A stretch of DNA of 64,000 nt from Chionoecetes opilio (lineage: Eukaryota; Arthropoda; Malacostraca; Decapoda; Majidae), in NCBI GenBank assembly GCA_016584305.1, contig JACEEZ010014018.1:90001-154000 (forward strand), read 5' to 3'. Below the pieces are notes generated by a model. The model was not told the DNA's origin and did not search any database. It saw nothing but the letters and a program-made list of their open reading frames with translations. Below, in pieces: positions 11,656 to 21,770 of the stretch (position 1 is the stretch's first letter; every line of letters begins with the position of its first letter). A program made the position numbers and the translations under genes.

Positions 11656-12298
11656 AACTGTGCAGTGCAGTGTTTAGGGTCGCACCCTTGGACGACTGAT
11701 GTAAAATGCTCGTCGCCAAAATAGCAAAAGGCTTCCTCCCTCCCCCTGAGTGCTATACCCCCCAAACTCCTATATGGAGTTTGTTCGGAGCCAATTATTC
11801 TTTTTTGTGTGACTATTTCTGTTTGTTTATGTCCGCAACTGCAAACTGGGTGTGCATGCTAGGTGTGAGCTAGCTGCACCCAGTTCATAATGTTAAACCC
11901 ATGGACATATGATGTCATGCCAGTGTCCCAAGTGGACGGATAGAGTGAGAGCTAAGTCGCTCACTCGGGGTAGGGCTAGGCATCCCTTGGCTATGGGGTT
12001 GTTGTTTTTTTAACACTTCTGTGTTACTATGCAAAAATTTAAACTTAACTCTCACCATATAAAAGCTATGCAATTCACCCTCCATCTGTATATTCATCCC
12101 GTCTGTCCGGGCACACGGACAGACACCATTTTGGCATGCTTGCCTTGGCCTGCGTGTCATTAACTACCTTGTTCTTATGGCTAAGAATAAAGGGGAGCGG
12201 TGTGGGATTGGGGGAATGGGTGGGATTGGGTGGCAAGTACGCTTGTCATCAAATCCCTCGCCATTTCTGGGGTGGAGGAGCCCAATCTGCATGTTCCG
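11656..12298 (+). other. R2-like 3' UTR
   Basis: About 640 bases between the ORF stop (11653-11655) and the resumed gag frame. It has a G-rich 3' end (GGGATTGGGGGAATGGGTGGG) and an AATAAA at about 12185. In R2 elements the 3' UTR RNA is bound by the RT; a role here is inferred from position only. Confidence 0.55.
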
Positions 12299-12467
12299 GG
12301 CATCTGAAGAAGTTGACATCTGTAAGGGCAATCACAAGGAGTGTGAGGAAACCCAGTTCAAGCAGGTGATCTTGATGGGCGTTCGAGACGAAGAACTTAT
12401 CCAACGCCTCATCTCCCTTGACGCCTCATGCACTCTGCAGGAGGTAGTGACGGAATGTCGGACCTAT
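12299..12467 (+). pseudogene. Gypsy gag, middle segment
   Basis: An open stretch reading ASEEVDICKGNHKECEETQF then KQVILMGVRDEELIQRLISL and DASCTLQEVVTECRTY. It directly continues the segment ending at 9415 and is itself cut after TECRTY by the CR1-like insertion. It resumes at about 14715 as EAARNTTSALRAAP. Confidence 0.85.
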
Positions 12468-14718
12468 GTCGGGTTATTAATAAGAGGTGTGGGATGGAGG
12501 GGAAGAAATTTTCCCAGGGTAAGGACAGGGTAATGACAGCTGGAAAGACCAATTATGAAGGATTAAGAAGGCACCTGGAGGTAATTAGAGCGGTTAGACA
12601 GGGAAGTGAGGTCGGGGCTGAGGAGGATTATACCTTATTTGTAAGGAATATAATTGACGGACAGAAAAGAAATATTCCTTATAGGGAAATAAGGTCCAGA
12701 AAGAGTGATCCAAAATGGATGACCACTAATTTAAAACACAACATTGGAGTAAAAAGAAACATTTATTTAAGGTTCAAGGCAGGATTGGTAAGCAAAGAAC
12801 AGTATAACGTGATGGCAAGGACAGTGAAGAAATTAACTCGAGTTGCTAAGAACAATTATGAGATTAAAGTAGCAGGACAGGCGAAAAGTGACCCAAAGGG
12901 GTTCTATCAGGTATATAAAACCAAGACAAGGGAATTAGTTGGGCCGTTAAGGTCAGGACAGGGTGAGGTCTTAAATACGGATGAGGATATGTGTAAAAGT
13001 CTAAATGATTATTTCTTAAGTGTTTTTACGGAGGAGGATACACAGACGATACCTGATAGTGAACAGATGTTCAAAGGAAGCGATGAGGAGAAACTCAAAG
13101 ATATTGTGATAACTAGGGAAATGGTGGAAGAGGGTATAGATAAAAGGAAGAATTTTAAATCGCCAGGACCAGATGAAGTGTATCCCAGAGTATTAAAGGA
13201 ATGCAAGGAGGTTGTTAGTGAGTCGTTAGTGCACATTTTTAGGAAATTGGTTGAGATAGGTGATGTGCCATTATTGTGGAGGAAAGGAAATGTTGTTCCC
13301 ATATTTAAGAAGGGAGACAGAGGACTAAAGTCAAATTATCGACTCGTAAGTCTAACGTCAGTGATGGGTAAATTATTGGAATCTATTATTGCAAAAACCA
13401 TTAGAGAGCACTTAGATAAACATAGTTTGATCAATGATTCACAACATGGATTCACCAAGGGTAGGTCATGTCTCACCAATTTATTGAGTTTTTATAGGAA
13501 AGTTTATGAGACGGCAGATAATGATAAGGATTATGATATAATATATCTGGACTTTAGTAAGGCATTTGCCAAAGTACCACACGAGCGACTCTTAAATAAG
13601 GTTAAGGCTCATGGAATAGATGGGAAGGTTCTTCATTGGATCAGAGCTTGGCTAAGTAATAGGCAACAAAGGGTTACAATTAATGGTTCTAAATCTGAAT
13701 GGGGACTGGTGACAAGTGGAGTTCCACAAGGGTCTGTTTTGGGTCCATTACTATTTTTGATTTACATCAACGACTTGGATAGTGGGATTAGCAGTGATAT
13801 CAGCAAGTTTGCTGATGATACTAAGGTAGGTAGGATTATTGAATCACAGTCTAATGTAAACATATTGCAGGGAGACTTAGATAAACTTAACGAGTGGGCA
13901 GTCAGATGGCAGATGGAATCTAATATTGATAAGTGCAGCGTTATGAATGTTAGTAGAAAAAACCCTGGTAATAGATACACCATAAGCAATGTATCACTGA
14001 AAAGATCAGAAGGTGAAAAAGATCTTGGAGTGAGGGTGAGCCCAGACCTCTGACCTAGGAAACAATGTATTGAGGCCAGAAATAGAGCTAATAGAGTATT
14101 AGGATTCATTCATTACCAGAAGTGTTAAAAGTAGAGTGCGGAAGTTATTCTAAAGCTATATCTGGCTCTAGTCAGGCCTCACCTAGACTATGCGGTTCAG
14201 TTTTGGTCTCCATATTACAGGATGGATATAGCCTTGTTAGAAACAGTGCAGAGAAGGATGACCAAAATGATACAAGGGATGCGTAACTTTAGTTATGAGA
14301 AGAGATTGAAGTTATTAAAATTACACTCACTCGAGAGACGCAGAGTAAGGGACGATCTGATAGAAGTTTTTAAGTGGATAAAGGGATTTAATTAAGGAGA
14401 GGTAGGAAAAGTTCTTACGGCTTTTAACCAGGGTAGAACAAGAAGTGACGGATTCAAGCTGGAAAAGCGTAGATTTAGAAAGGAAATAGGGAAAAACTGG
14501 TTCCCAAATAGGGTGGTGAAGGAGTGGAATGGTCTCAGTAGACAGGTAGTTAGTGCAGAGTCATTAGGGAGCTTTAAAGAGGGGCTGGATAGGTTCATGG
14601 ATGGGGATGAAAGGTGGATGTAGGTAGTGTTAGGTGACAGGAACTACCACGTGTAGGCCTCGCGGCCTCTTGTAGCTTCCTTATTTTCTTATGTTCTTAT
14701 ATGTTCTTATGTTCTATG
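12468..14718 (+). mobile_element. CR1-like LINE, 5'-truncated, inside Gypsy gag
   Basis: About 2.25 kb flanked by the short direct repeat CTATG (ending about 12468 and about 14718). It ends in the CR1-type 8-base tail (TTCTTATG units with one variant). Removing it rejoins gag as TECRTY-EAARN. Further 3' fragments of the same family occur at 3723 and 28232 in this window. Confidence 0.9.
12470..14622 (+). pseudogene. CR1-like ORF2: reverse transcriptase and C-terminal region
   Basis: The frame is open from the 5' truncation to a TGA near 14052, about 525 residues of LINE sequence. RT blocks: FKSPGPDEVYPRVLK near 13157, RLVSLTSVMGKLLES near 13340, QHGFTKGRSCLTNLLSF near 13443, IIYLDFSKAFAKVPH near 13540, SGVPQGSVLGPLLF near 13717 and the catalytic FADDTK near 13807. 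After the TGA the same frame continues (CIEARNRANRVLGFI), then LYLALVRPHLDYAVQFWSP in another frame, and finishes with GSFKEGLDRFMDGDERWM near 14575-14621. The endonuclease is lost by truncation. So the RT core is intact but the element cannot be autonomous. Confidence 0.9.
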
Positions 14719-15462
14719 AGGCCGCCCGAAACACCACGTCAGCCCTGCGAGCCGCCCCCCCTACTGCTGTGAGGTCCATGTCGCAGTACAAGAAGGTGAA
14801 GACGGCAGCTCATAAGGCGATGACTGGTTCCCGTGCCGTTACACCTCCGCCCAGCACACCGTGCAACAGCTGCGGAAGGCAGCACGCTCCGCACTCATGC
14901 CCGGCCGCCGAGTCAGTGTGCAGCTGCTGTGAAAGTACGGGACATTGGACACACACTGTACGGTGCCCTGCTAAAATCACCCACTGCCGTTTGTGCGGCC
15001 GCATCGGTCACTATGACAAGTGTTGCTCCCAGATGAAACTCAAGGGTCAGCAACAACGACGCAAACAACGCCACGGCACCAGTGTTTTTCGTCCCTACTC
15101 CCCTGGCAGTCAGCCGCACGACCCTCAACAGCGTCCGAGCCACGTCAGACCCGTGGGCTCGACTCCCCGGTTCAGTACCAAGCGTCTTCACCCCATCAGC
15201 GTCACCGTCACCCACGGCAATGTGTCAGCACGTTTGCAGATGCTCCCCGACACTGGTGCGGACGTTACCGTTATTGGCCTAGAACACCTACACCACCTGG
15301 GTCTTTCCAAGCATGACCTCGAACTGCCGCCCAAGGCCAAGCAGTTCACAGCTGACGGTTCGGAGATGGCTCCCGCCATGGGTTCATTCCAGGCCACCAT
15401 CACTTTCAGCAACAGGTCGTGCGTGGCGTGGATTGACGTGCGCTGTGTGGCTACTGGCAAAT
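14715..15462 (+). pseudogene. Gypsy gag C-terminus and aspartic protease
   Basis: Resumed gag (EAARNTTSALRAAPPTAV) leads into a Cys/His-rich nucleocapsid with repeated knuckles: CNSCGRQHAPHSC, CSCCESTGHWTHTVRC and CRLCGRIGHYDKC. A Ser/Pro/Arg linker follows. Next comes a retropepsin-like domain with ISVTVTHGNVSARLQMLPDT and the active-site triad LPDTGADVTVIG near 15240-15275. The protease would cleave the gag-pol polyprotein. The frame is open, then joins RT sequence abruptly at about 15455. Confidence 0.88.
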
Positions 15463-15603
15463 TGAGCTCGCTGAGGAAGACCAGCCGCTGACGACATTCA
15501 TCACGCCTTACGGCCGCTTCAGTTACCGCCGCGGCCCAATGGGTTTTGCGGCTACTGGAGACGCTTTCTGCCTCCGAAGTGACTTGGCACTCCAAGTGTG
15601 ATG
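15455..15603 (+). pseudogene. Gypsy RT fragment after an internal deletion
   Basis: Out of frame with the protease, the sequence reads WQIELAEEDQPLTTFITPYG then RFSYRRGPMGFAATGDAFCL, the stretch after RT block A in Gypsy elements. The fingers and the first catalytic Asp block that should precede WQIELAEEDQ are absent, so the element lost that piece by deletion. The segment ends at DLALQ where the 15604-17185 insertion begins; RT continues at 17194 (VMNCVKIADDILLYDEDYS). Confidence 0.85.
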
Positions 15604-16296
15604 CCAGAGTTTTAAGTTTCTGACACCTTTGTGTTTTGAATGATATTAATTGAGATAATTCTCCGTTGACGGATAAATTCTCCTCGTCACAACTGAATTG
15701 GGATGAACTTAGGTTTTAGTAAGGGGAAATGCTGCCACCAGTCCAGGCGAGTAGTCCTATGGTTTACTCCCTGAACACGATTTACTATATGAGAATTTTT
15801 GGTAGTCGTGGGGGTACTTTATTAGTACACCGAGTCAGGCTGAAACTCTTTTTGAGACGTGGGGAAATATTTCCATAACAAGGGAATAGTCACCTGGGGC
15901 TTTTGCAAGAAACACAAGAAGCTATACTTTAAACATCATCCGGTTTATTCACCACGAAAAGTTATTTCTGGTTTGAGAACTTAGATACATGTATATCTCT
16001 AATTTGGCGAAGGAAAGCTCTAAAGAGCATAACCTACCTCACTGAATTATATTCTTAGAACTACCATCTACGTCCACACAAACTGAACACCATAGGTATA
16101 CATGGAAGATATAGGGGAGAGAAAATGTAAGAGTAATGGAATTGTTTGTGTTTCACGGTACCATGTGGCTTGGTTTCTCTCCCGACGGAGACATTCGCCA
16201 GAGCCTTGAGGGAAGTGAATGAGAGACTCATTATAATAACACTTGTAAGGGCATGACAAGCTACCTATGCGTTAATGAACACTAAACAACGGTATA

Positions 16297-16333
<37 letters not shown>

Positions 16334-17185
16334 TATAACAAGGGGGGGAAGATAGAGGTGATTTATTGTATGTCTTACCTTGAGGGAAGTGAATGAGAGA
16401 CTGATGGTCGCGTGGTCATACAGAGGGAGGGTTTGGGAAGATCCGCGGGAAAAAAGGAAATGTTTGGATCCTTATGAAAGGCTTCCCCTGAAGGGAGTAT
16501 AAGACTTCGAATGACTCTAATTAGCTAAAGAAGCAAGTATACATATGAAATGACTGCCTATGACGCAGTTCTTTTATTTTGATATAGAAGAATTTAATAC
16601 ATGTATTCTAATATCCGGGGAGAGTTTTTCTTCCCATCGGTCAAGCCTACGAACGTGTTTTCCAGAGTGACGAGGTAGAAGGAGTCGTATCATAAATTTG
16701 GTCGACTTTTAATTCAGCGAATAACTCGACTAACCCATCCATTTATAAGCGTAACCCGACTCTATTGTGTCTGTTTTTAAGGACATTAAGAATCTAAGAG
16801 TGTTCCTCGATCTGTCAGGAGGATGAGGGGAGGATGAGAAGTTTTGACTCTACCAGTTATTGACGGTCGCGAAATAAATGTCCCACACATTAGGACTCGT
16901 GCTCCGGGTGTATGGGGGGGGGGGAGAATGGAGGGGGAAGATAGAAGTGGGAGAGAGAGAAAGACATACGGATGAAAGATAAATAGTGCGAGAACAGAAA
17001 TGATTTGAATGGCCTTAGTATAATAAAAATAACCGGTTCCCCCATATACTGGACCTAGGCGACAACTTGTCCCAGACCAAACATATGGTTGTTGAAACCT
17101 TCTTCCTTCTTTCATACTCATAACTCGGGAATCGTATGATGGGAATTTCCATCCTTTCTCTCCGAATTTCCCGGCATTACACAAG
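15604..17185. mobile_element. Unclassified 1.58 kb insertion with 8 bp TSD
   Basis: The Gypsy RT reading is split between DLALQ and NCVKIADD. An 8 bp direct repeat GTGTGATG flanks the insert (15596-15603 and 17186-17193). The insert starts CCAGAGTTTTAAG and ends GGCATTACACAAG, with no terminal inverted repeat that I can see. It is AT-rich, has no convincing ORF and has a (TA)n run at 16293-16331. A direct repeat of about 24 bases (CTTGAGGGAAGTGAATGAGA) occurs at about 16203 and 16380. An 8 bp TSD would suit a hAT-like non-autonomous element, but the ends do not confirm it. Confidence 0.6.
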
Positions 17186-17973
17186 GTGTGATGAACTGTG
17201 TGAAGATTGCCGACGACATCCTTCTATACGACGAGGACTACTCCGCACACTTACTCCGCGTCCACGAAGTATTGTCAAGATGCCGTAAGTATGGAATCAC
17301 CCTCAACGCGGACAAGTTTGTTCTCGCCCGAACCTGCAGTATCCTTCTGTGGTTACAACCTCTCCAGGGATGGCATAGCAGCCGGCCCAGAAAAGATCCG
17401 TGCCATCAGGGACTTTCCCACTCCTGCCAACCTCACTGACCTCCGCTCTTTCATGGGTCTTGTGAATCAGTTGGCGGAGTTTTCTCCGGATATCTCTGCA
17501 GCTGCACAGCCACTTCGCCCCCTGATGAGCCCCAAGAGGACCTTTCTTTGGATCCCCGACCATGAGGAGGCTTTCCGACGTGTGAAGGAAGCCCTGTCGA
17601 GCCCACCTGACCTCGCCACGTTTGATCCTGCCTTGCCCACTGTTTTGCAGACAGACGTCTCTCGCTTGTATGGTCTTGGCTACGCCTTGCTGCAAGACCA
17701 CGGTGGAGGAATGTTCCGACTGGTTCAGTGTGGTTCCCGGTTCCTGACGGAGGCAGAAACACGCTACGCTACCATCGAGCTCGAACTTCTGGCCGTAGCA
17801 TGGGCGACATCGAAGTGCAGATTCTACCTCATCGGCCTGCAGCATTTCGAGGTAGTCACCGACCATCGCCCGTTGGTGCCAATCCTCAACCACTACTCGC
17901 TGGATGCAGTTGAGAATCCTCGCCTTCAGCGCTTAAAGGAGAAACTCTCAGCTTACCTTTTCACAGCAGTGTG
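17186..17973 (+). pseudogene. Gypsy RT C-terminus and RNase H
   Basis: RT resumes with NCVKIADDILLYDEDYS (DD catalytic pair, near 17193-17240), then GITLNADKFVLA. A one-base shift near 17330 leads into a 255-residue frame: FCGYNLSRDGIAAGPEK, the thumb LRSFMGLVNQLAEF, then RNase H. RNase H residues visible are TDVSRLYGLGYALLQ near 17650, ATIELELLAVAWA near 17770 and VVTDHRPLVPILNHYSLDAV near 17853. The frame ends at the SINE insertion (FTAV). Confidence 0.88.
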
Positions 17974-18324
17974 AAAATTTTGGGAGAGGCGGTAGCAGAG
18001 TGGTTAGCGTCTCTGACTGGCGTTCTCGGTGACCTGAGTTCGATCCCCGACGAAAACCAAAACCTTTCTGCACCGTCGAGTGACTTAAGAACATGCCCTT
18101 CCCATTAACTCTACCTTCGATTGCGAGTGCATCGGAGGACACAGTGGGGCGGCATGAGCCTCTAATCACGGGCGTCACTATAAAAAACCTGCCTGCGCCA
18201 CCACGGGCGAGGACAACCATCACAACCCTCAAGTGAACCTCCAGAGCCTACCATCCGAGCCCTGGGTCACCACTGCCTACAGGCGCTATAGGCACAAATG
18301 TAAAAAAAAAAAAAAAAAAAAAAA
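17974..18324 (+). mobile_element. tRNA-derived SINE (family S1), full-length copy
   Basis: About 350 bases ending in a run of 23 A, flanked by AGTGTG (17968-17973 and about 18324-18329). The head has a pol III A box (TAGCAGAGTGGTTAGCG) and a B box (GAGTTCGATCC), then a body of about 270 bases. Removing it rejoins Gypsy pol as LFTAV-WRAGKHLCTPDALSR. The nearest tRNA is unclear; the long arm between the boxes suggests a class II (Ser/Leu) type. Other copies are at 32243, 22110 (minus), 29098 (minus), 60315 (minus) and a fragment at 21595. Confidence 0.9.
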
Positions 18325-19776
18325 GTGTGGCGCGCGGGTAAGCACCTCTGCACTCCCGACGCTTTGTCCCGCGCACCCGTCGGCCACCCTGCCCCCGAGG
18401 ATGAAATGTTGAGCACCGAGACTTGTGCTTCTATCAACACTGTCGTTACTCTGCAGGCCATTCAGTCCCTCGCCAGCCAACACCGTTCGGAATCTTCACC
18501 TACCGGTGACATGGCACTGGAGGCCCTACAAACTGCAGCTCGCAACGACCCTTCCTACGTCAGGCTGCTAGACTGTGTGAAGAACGGTTTTCCACTGAAC
18601 CGTTACAGTCTTCACAATACTCTTCTCCCTTACTGGAAACTACGTGAGGACCTATACTGCGACGGGGATGTGGTTCTCTATGGAGCATGTGTTGTTATTC
18701 CAGCTGCTCTACGCCGCAACATCTTGGCCTGCCTCTACGACAGCCATCGAGAAGTAGAGGCCACCAAGAGACGTGCGAGGCAAGCTGTATACTGACCCGG
18801 CATCAACTCTGACATCGCCAACACTGTCCAAGCATGTGGGCCATGCCAAGTGATGCGGCCAAGCCAGCAGCAGGAGCCCCTGTTGTCTGACGACGACCCC
18901 ACCAGACCTTTTGAGTCAGTGTCAGCCGATTTCTTCACTGTTGCTGGGAAGTCATTCCTAGTAATAGCTGACCGTCTCTCTGGTTGGCCCGCTGTGGTGC
19001 CATGTGGCAACGACACAACGTCTGCCGCCACCATCCGCCAGTTCCGGTACTATTTCCGTGACGTGGGCGTCCCTGTGCGTCTCAGGACCGACGGAAGACC
19101 CCAATTCACGAGCCGGGACTTCGCAGCGTTCCTCGACCGCTGGGGAGTCAGGCATATGGTGTCTACACCGCATTACCTGCAGTCCAACGGCCACGCTGAG
19201 GCAGCAGTCAAGTCCGTCAAACACCTAATCCTGAAGGTGGCTCCATCAGGCAATATCGACTGCGAGGACTTTGACCGCGGACTGCTGGAGCTCCGCAATG
19301 CGCCGAACTACACCGGTCGCTCGCTCCCCAGCACAAATCTTGTATGGACGACCTCTCCGTTCTTGCGTCCCCGCCCACCCCCAGTCCTTCTTGATGGAGT
19401 GGCAGACCAAGACAGAGATATGTGACCGCCGAGCTGCCAACCGTGCTCAAGACGTCGTGACACGCTACAACGCGCACGCCCGTCCCCTTCCCAGGCTGAA
19501 GATCAACGAGCAAGTTCGTATCCAGGATCCGACATCGCTTAGCTGGGACAAAGTGGGCACCATCATGGGCAACGACAGGTCACGGGACTATCAAGTTCGG
19601 TTACCCAGTGGTCGTTTATGGTGGCGCAACCGACGGTTCCTCCGTCCTGTGCAGTTCCCCACTAACGACCCCCCGACGATAGATGAGTCCCCTACTCCCA
19701 CCAGCGACCCAGTCCCTCGCCGCTCAGAACGGATAATGCAGCAGCAGGAGTCCGCTCAAGACCTTGCTATGAGCGT
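18325..19776 (+). pseudogene. Gypsy integrase
   Basis: After the RNase H-integrase linker (WRAGKHLCTPDALSRAPVGH), the zinc-binding region reads LYDSHREVEATKRRARQAVY then CGPCQ; the first His is Tyr. An in-frame TGA at about 18793 replaces the usual Trp before PGINSDI. Catalytic core: VSADFFTVAGKSFLVIADRL near 18920 (D), RTDGRPQFTSRDF near 19085 (D) and SNGHAEAAVKSVK near 19185 (E), so the DDE triad is present. A shift near 19330-19400 leads to the C-terminal part (RAQDVVTRYNAHARPLP, LWWRNRRFLRPV). Integrase would join the cDNA to host DNA. Confidence 0.88.
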
Positions 19777-19792
19777 GAAGGGGGGAGGGAGG
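19777..19792 (+). promoter_or_regulatory. Polypurine tract
   Basis: GAAGGGGGGAGGGAGG lies directly before the 3' LTR. This is the plus-strand primer site of LTR retrotransposons. Confidence 0.9.
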
Positions 19793-20026
19793 TGTGGGAT
19801 AGTTTAGTTGGCAGGTGCTGCCTGGCAACCTTGCGCCGGCAGCACGCTACCTGGCAACCCCTAGTGGTGGCCAGTCAGTCACACCCGCCTGAAGCTTTGT
19901 CAAGGCGTTCCCTACTTGTCCTCTCTGTAATTTGATTGCTACCACTAGAATAGAACCTACTTAAAGTAACTTGTGATCCCACTGGTGATCCCACTGGACA
20001 TAGACTGATCACCTACACAATCAACA
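19793..20026 (+). repeat. Gypsy 3' LTR
   Basis: A 234 base copy of the 5' LTR, ending CAATCAACA and followed by the target duplicate CAGAC (20027-20031). Confidence 0.95.
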
Positions 20027-20031
20027 CAGAC

Positions 20032-20285
20032 AACTATCCACTCTTCTTCAGTGACACTCAACTGCCTCCCTCTTCTACAATGAACATTCTTGGAATATCC
20101 TTTACTAAAAATCTGAACTGGAAATCTCACATCTCATCTCTTGCTGAAACAGCTTCTGTGAAGTTAGGTGTCCTGTGGCATCTGTGTCCATTTTTTTCTC
20201 CCTCCCAGTTGCTTGCTCCATACAGGGGCCTTATCCACCCATATATGGAGTATGTCTCACATGTTTTGGGTTTGGGGGGGGATCA
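20032..20285 (+). pseudogene. LINE B, continuation after the Gypsy insertion
   Basis: Reads DNYPLFFSDTQLPPSSTMNI then LGISFTKNLNWKSHISSLAE and FFSPSQLLAPYRGLIHPYMEYVSHVLG. This is the RT thumb and downstream region of jockey/CR1-like LINEs, which continues the 6420-7875 segment in the same direction. It ends near 20280 at G-rich sequence. Confidence 0.82.
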
Positions 20286-20867
20286 ACTCATACGGTACTC
20301 TCGTCTACTGAGATTCTCGTCCCGACACAAACCGGGAATTCTGGCCGACGGTAATGGTCAAACTACACTCAACCCTCCGCTATCGTGCCTTATTGGTGCC
20401 GCTATAAGCGCGCTATAGCCGAAATCGCAATAGCCGAACAATATAACTAATGGTAACAATTATAATTGGTGCCAGGATCCCCAAGATGACCACATATTTT
20501 ACAACTTTTTTCAGTTTTTTGGTATTTTCAACCAGTAATAGAGTATGAGGTTAGATGTGCTCTTTTCTTATATATGTTGATGTGTTAAGAATGATGGTGA
20601 CATTCAAAATCGTCAAAAATGCTTCATTAGGTTAGGTTAAGAATTTTCCAGAAAAGGGTAGGTAATTCCCGTAGACTTTTTGGGATTTGTATTTTTATGT
20701 ATTTTTGGCCTATGTCATCCCATAGAGTGTTCACCAGATATATTTTATGTCATCCACATAATCTATCCCAGCACAAAACTCGTTTCCACTTTCCCCACCC
20801 AAAACCTCCCATTCGTAAAAGGTCTCCAGGTTTATTATGGAGGAGGGGGGATAACAGCCATCCACAG

Positions 20868-20990
20868 GGCAGGCCAAGGAAGACATGGAGTCAGTGTATT
20901 GAAGAGAATCTGGCAGAATTGGACATTGAAGAACTAGACACAATGGATAGAGATAGTTGGAAGCGTATCATTGGACGTCTAACCTCATAA
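20868..20990 (+). pseudogene. LINE C-terminal tail fragment
   Basis: The reading GRPRKTWSQCIEENLAELDI followed by EELDTMDRDSWKRIIGRLTS and a stop matches the common C-terminal tail of arthropod non-LTR RTs. There is no RT core here. Confidence 0.7.
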
Positions 20991-21594
20991 GATATTATGG
21001 GAAAATCTGACGTTAAACAGAAAGAAGAAGACCGGTCAGCAACACTAAATGTAGCGAAATGTTGACAAGTTTCAAGGGTATGATACCCTTGGTTAGTCAT
21101 AGTCTCCATTTCAATGTTGTAATGATTGAAAACGATACCATTATCATCACATGACATAATCTACTGTATGCATGGTCTCGTCTTTGTTTATATATGGACA
21201 GCTGACGAGAATGTTGTCCTTGGGCCGCTATGTTTGACTAGCGGCGGCGGCCCCAAAACCTGTTTGTAAAGAGGCAATGGTGCTACCCGGCACTTTTAAG
21301 GCTTTATCAGTACTGCTAAAACTTAAACAAATTTTGTGAATAACCCTTTAGTGCTTAACGGTCAAATATTAGTTAATCAAAATTTCTTGGCCTGAACAGC
21401 TGTTAAGGTTCAGTAACAAATTTGTGCATGCAGCCCCTGACGTCATAATAAGCTAATTTGTGCAACTCCTCGCTAGGTCTGGCCACGACTGGCTGCAGCC
21501 ATGGCAAACCTAGTGCGATAGACATGTTTGTGAATACATATACAAGGTGTTAGAGCAATAGAACTTAGTAGCTTGATGTGCTATAGCCGAGGTT

Positions 21595-21770
21595 TGGTTT
21601 GAGGACACAGGGGGGCAACATGAGCCTGTAATCATAAGAACAGTCACTATAAAATCCTGCCTGCACCTCCACCGCGGGTATATAGCCCTCAAGTGAACCT
21701 CCAGGGCCTATCATCTGAGCCCTGGAGGTCACTAACCAACCGGTGCTATAGGCCAAAATGTAAAAACAAA
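21595..21770 (+). mobile_element. S1 SINE fragment (3' part)
   Basis: Matches the 3' half of the S1 SINE (GAGGACACAGGGGGGC through GTGCTATAGGC) and ends in an A-rich tail. The tRNA-like head is missing. Confidence 0.8.

Larger units (their letters stand above)
9416..12298 (+). mobile_element. R2-like LINE with restriction-like endonuclease, inside Gypsy gag
   Basis: A 5'-truncated single-ORF LINE of about 2.88 kb. It carries RT, a C-terminal CCHC knuckle and a restriction-like endonuclease, the layout of the R2/R4/NeSL group. It lies in the gag gene of the Gypsy element, not in ribosomal DNA. Boundaries are inferred from where gag stops (FAFTRR) and resumes (ASEEVD). I see no clear target duplication; a small target deletion at the 5' junction is likely. 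Confidence 0.8.
7876..20026 (+). mobile_element. Gypsy-type LTR retrotransposon with four nested insertions
   Basis: The element starts TGTGGGATAG and ends CAATCAACA. It has 239 and 234 bp LTRs and is flanked by the 5 bp duplication CAGAC (7871-7875 and 20027-20031). Gene order gag, protease, RT, RNase H, integrase defines the Ty3/Gypsy group. Without its insertions (R2-like 9416-12298, CR1-like 12468-14718, unknown 15604-17185, SINE 17974-18324) about 5.1 kb remain. An internal deletion has removed the N-terminal part of RT. No envelope-like ORF is seen between integrase and the 3' LTR. Confidence 0.95.

Noticed and set aside
12428..12469. ATG at 12428 as the start of the CR1-like protein
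   Set aside because: The first 14 codons are out-of-frame Gypsy gag. The LINE sequence itself begins at the truncation point near 12469.
17983..18055. tRNA-like A and B boxes as a tRNA gene
   Set aside because: It is the head of an S1 SINE with poly(A) tail and target duplicates; the same head occurs at 32243.
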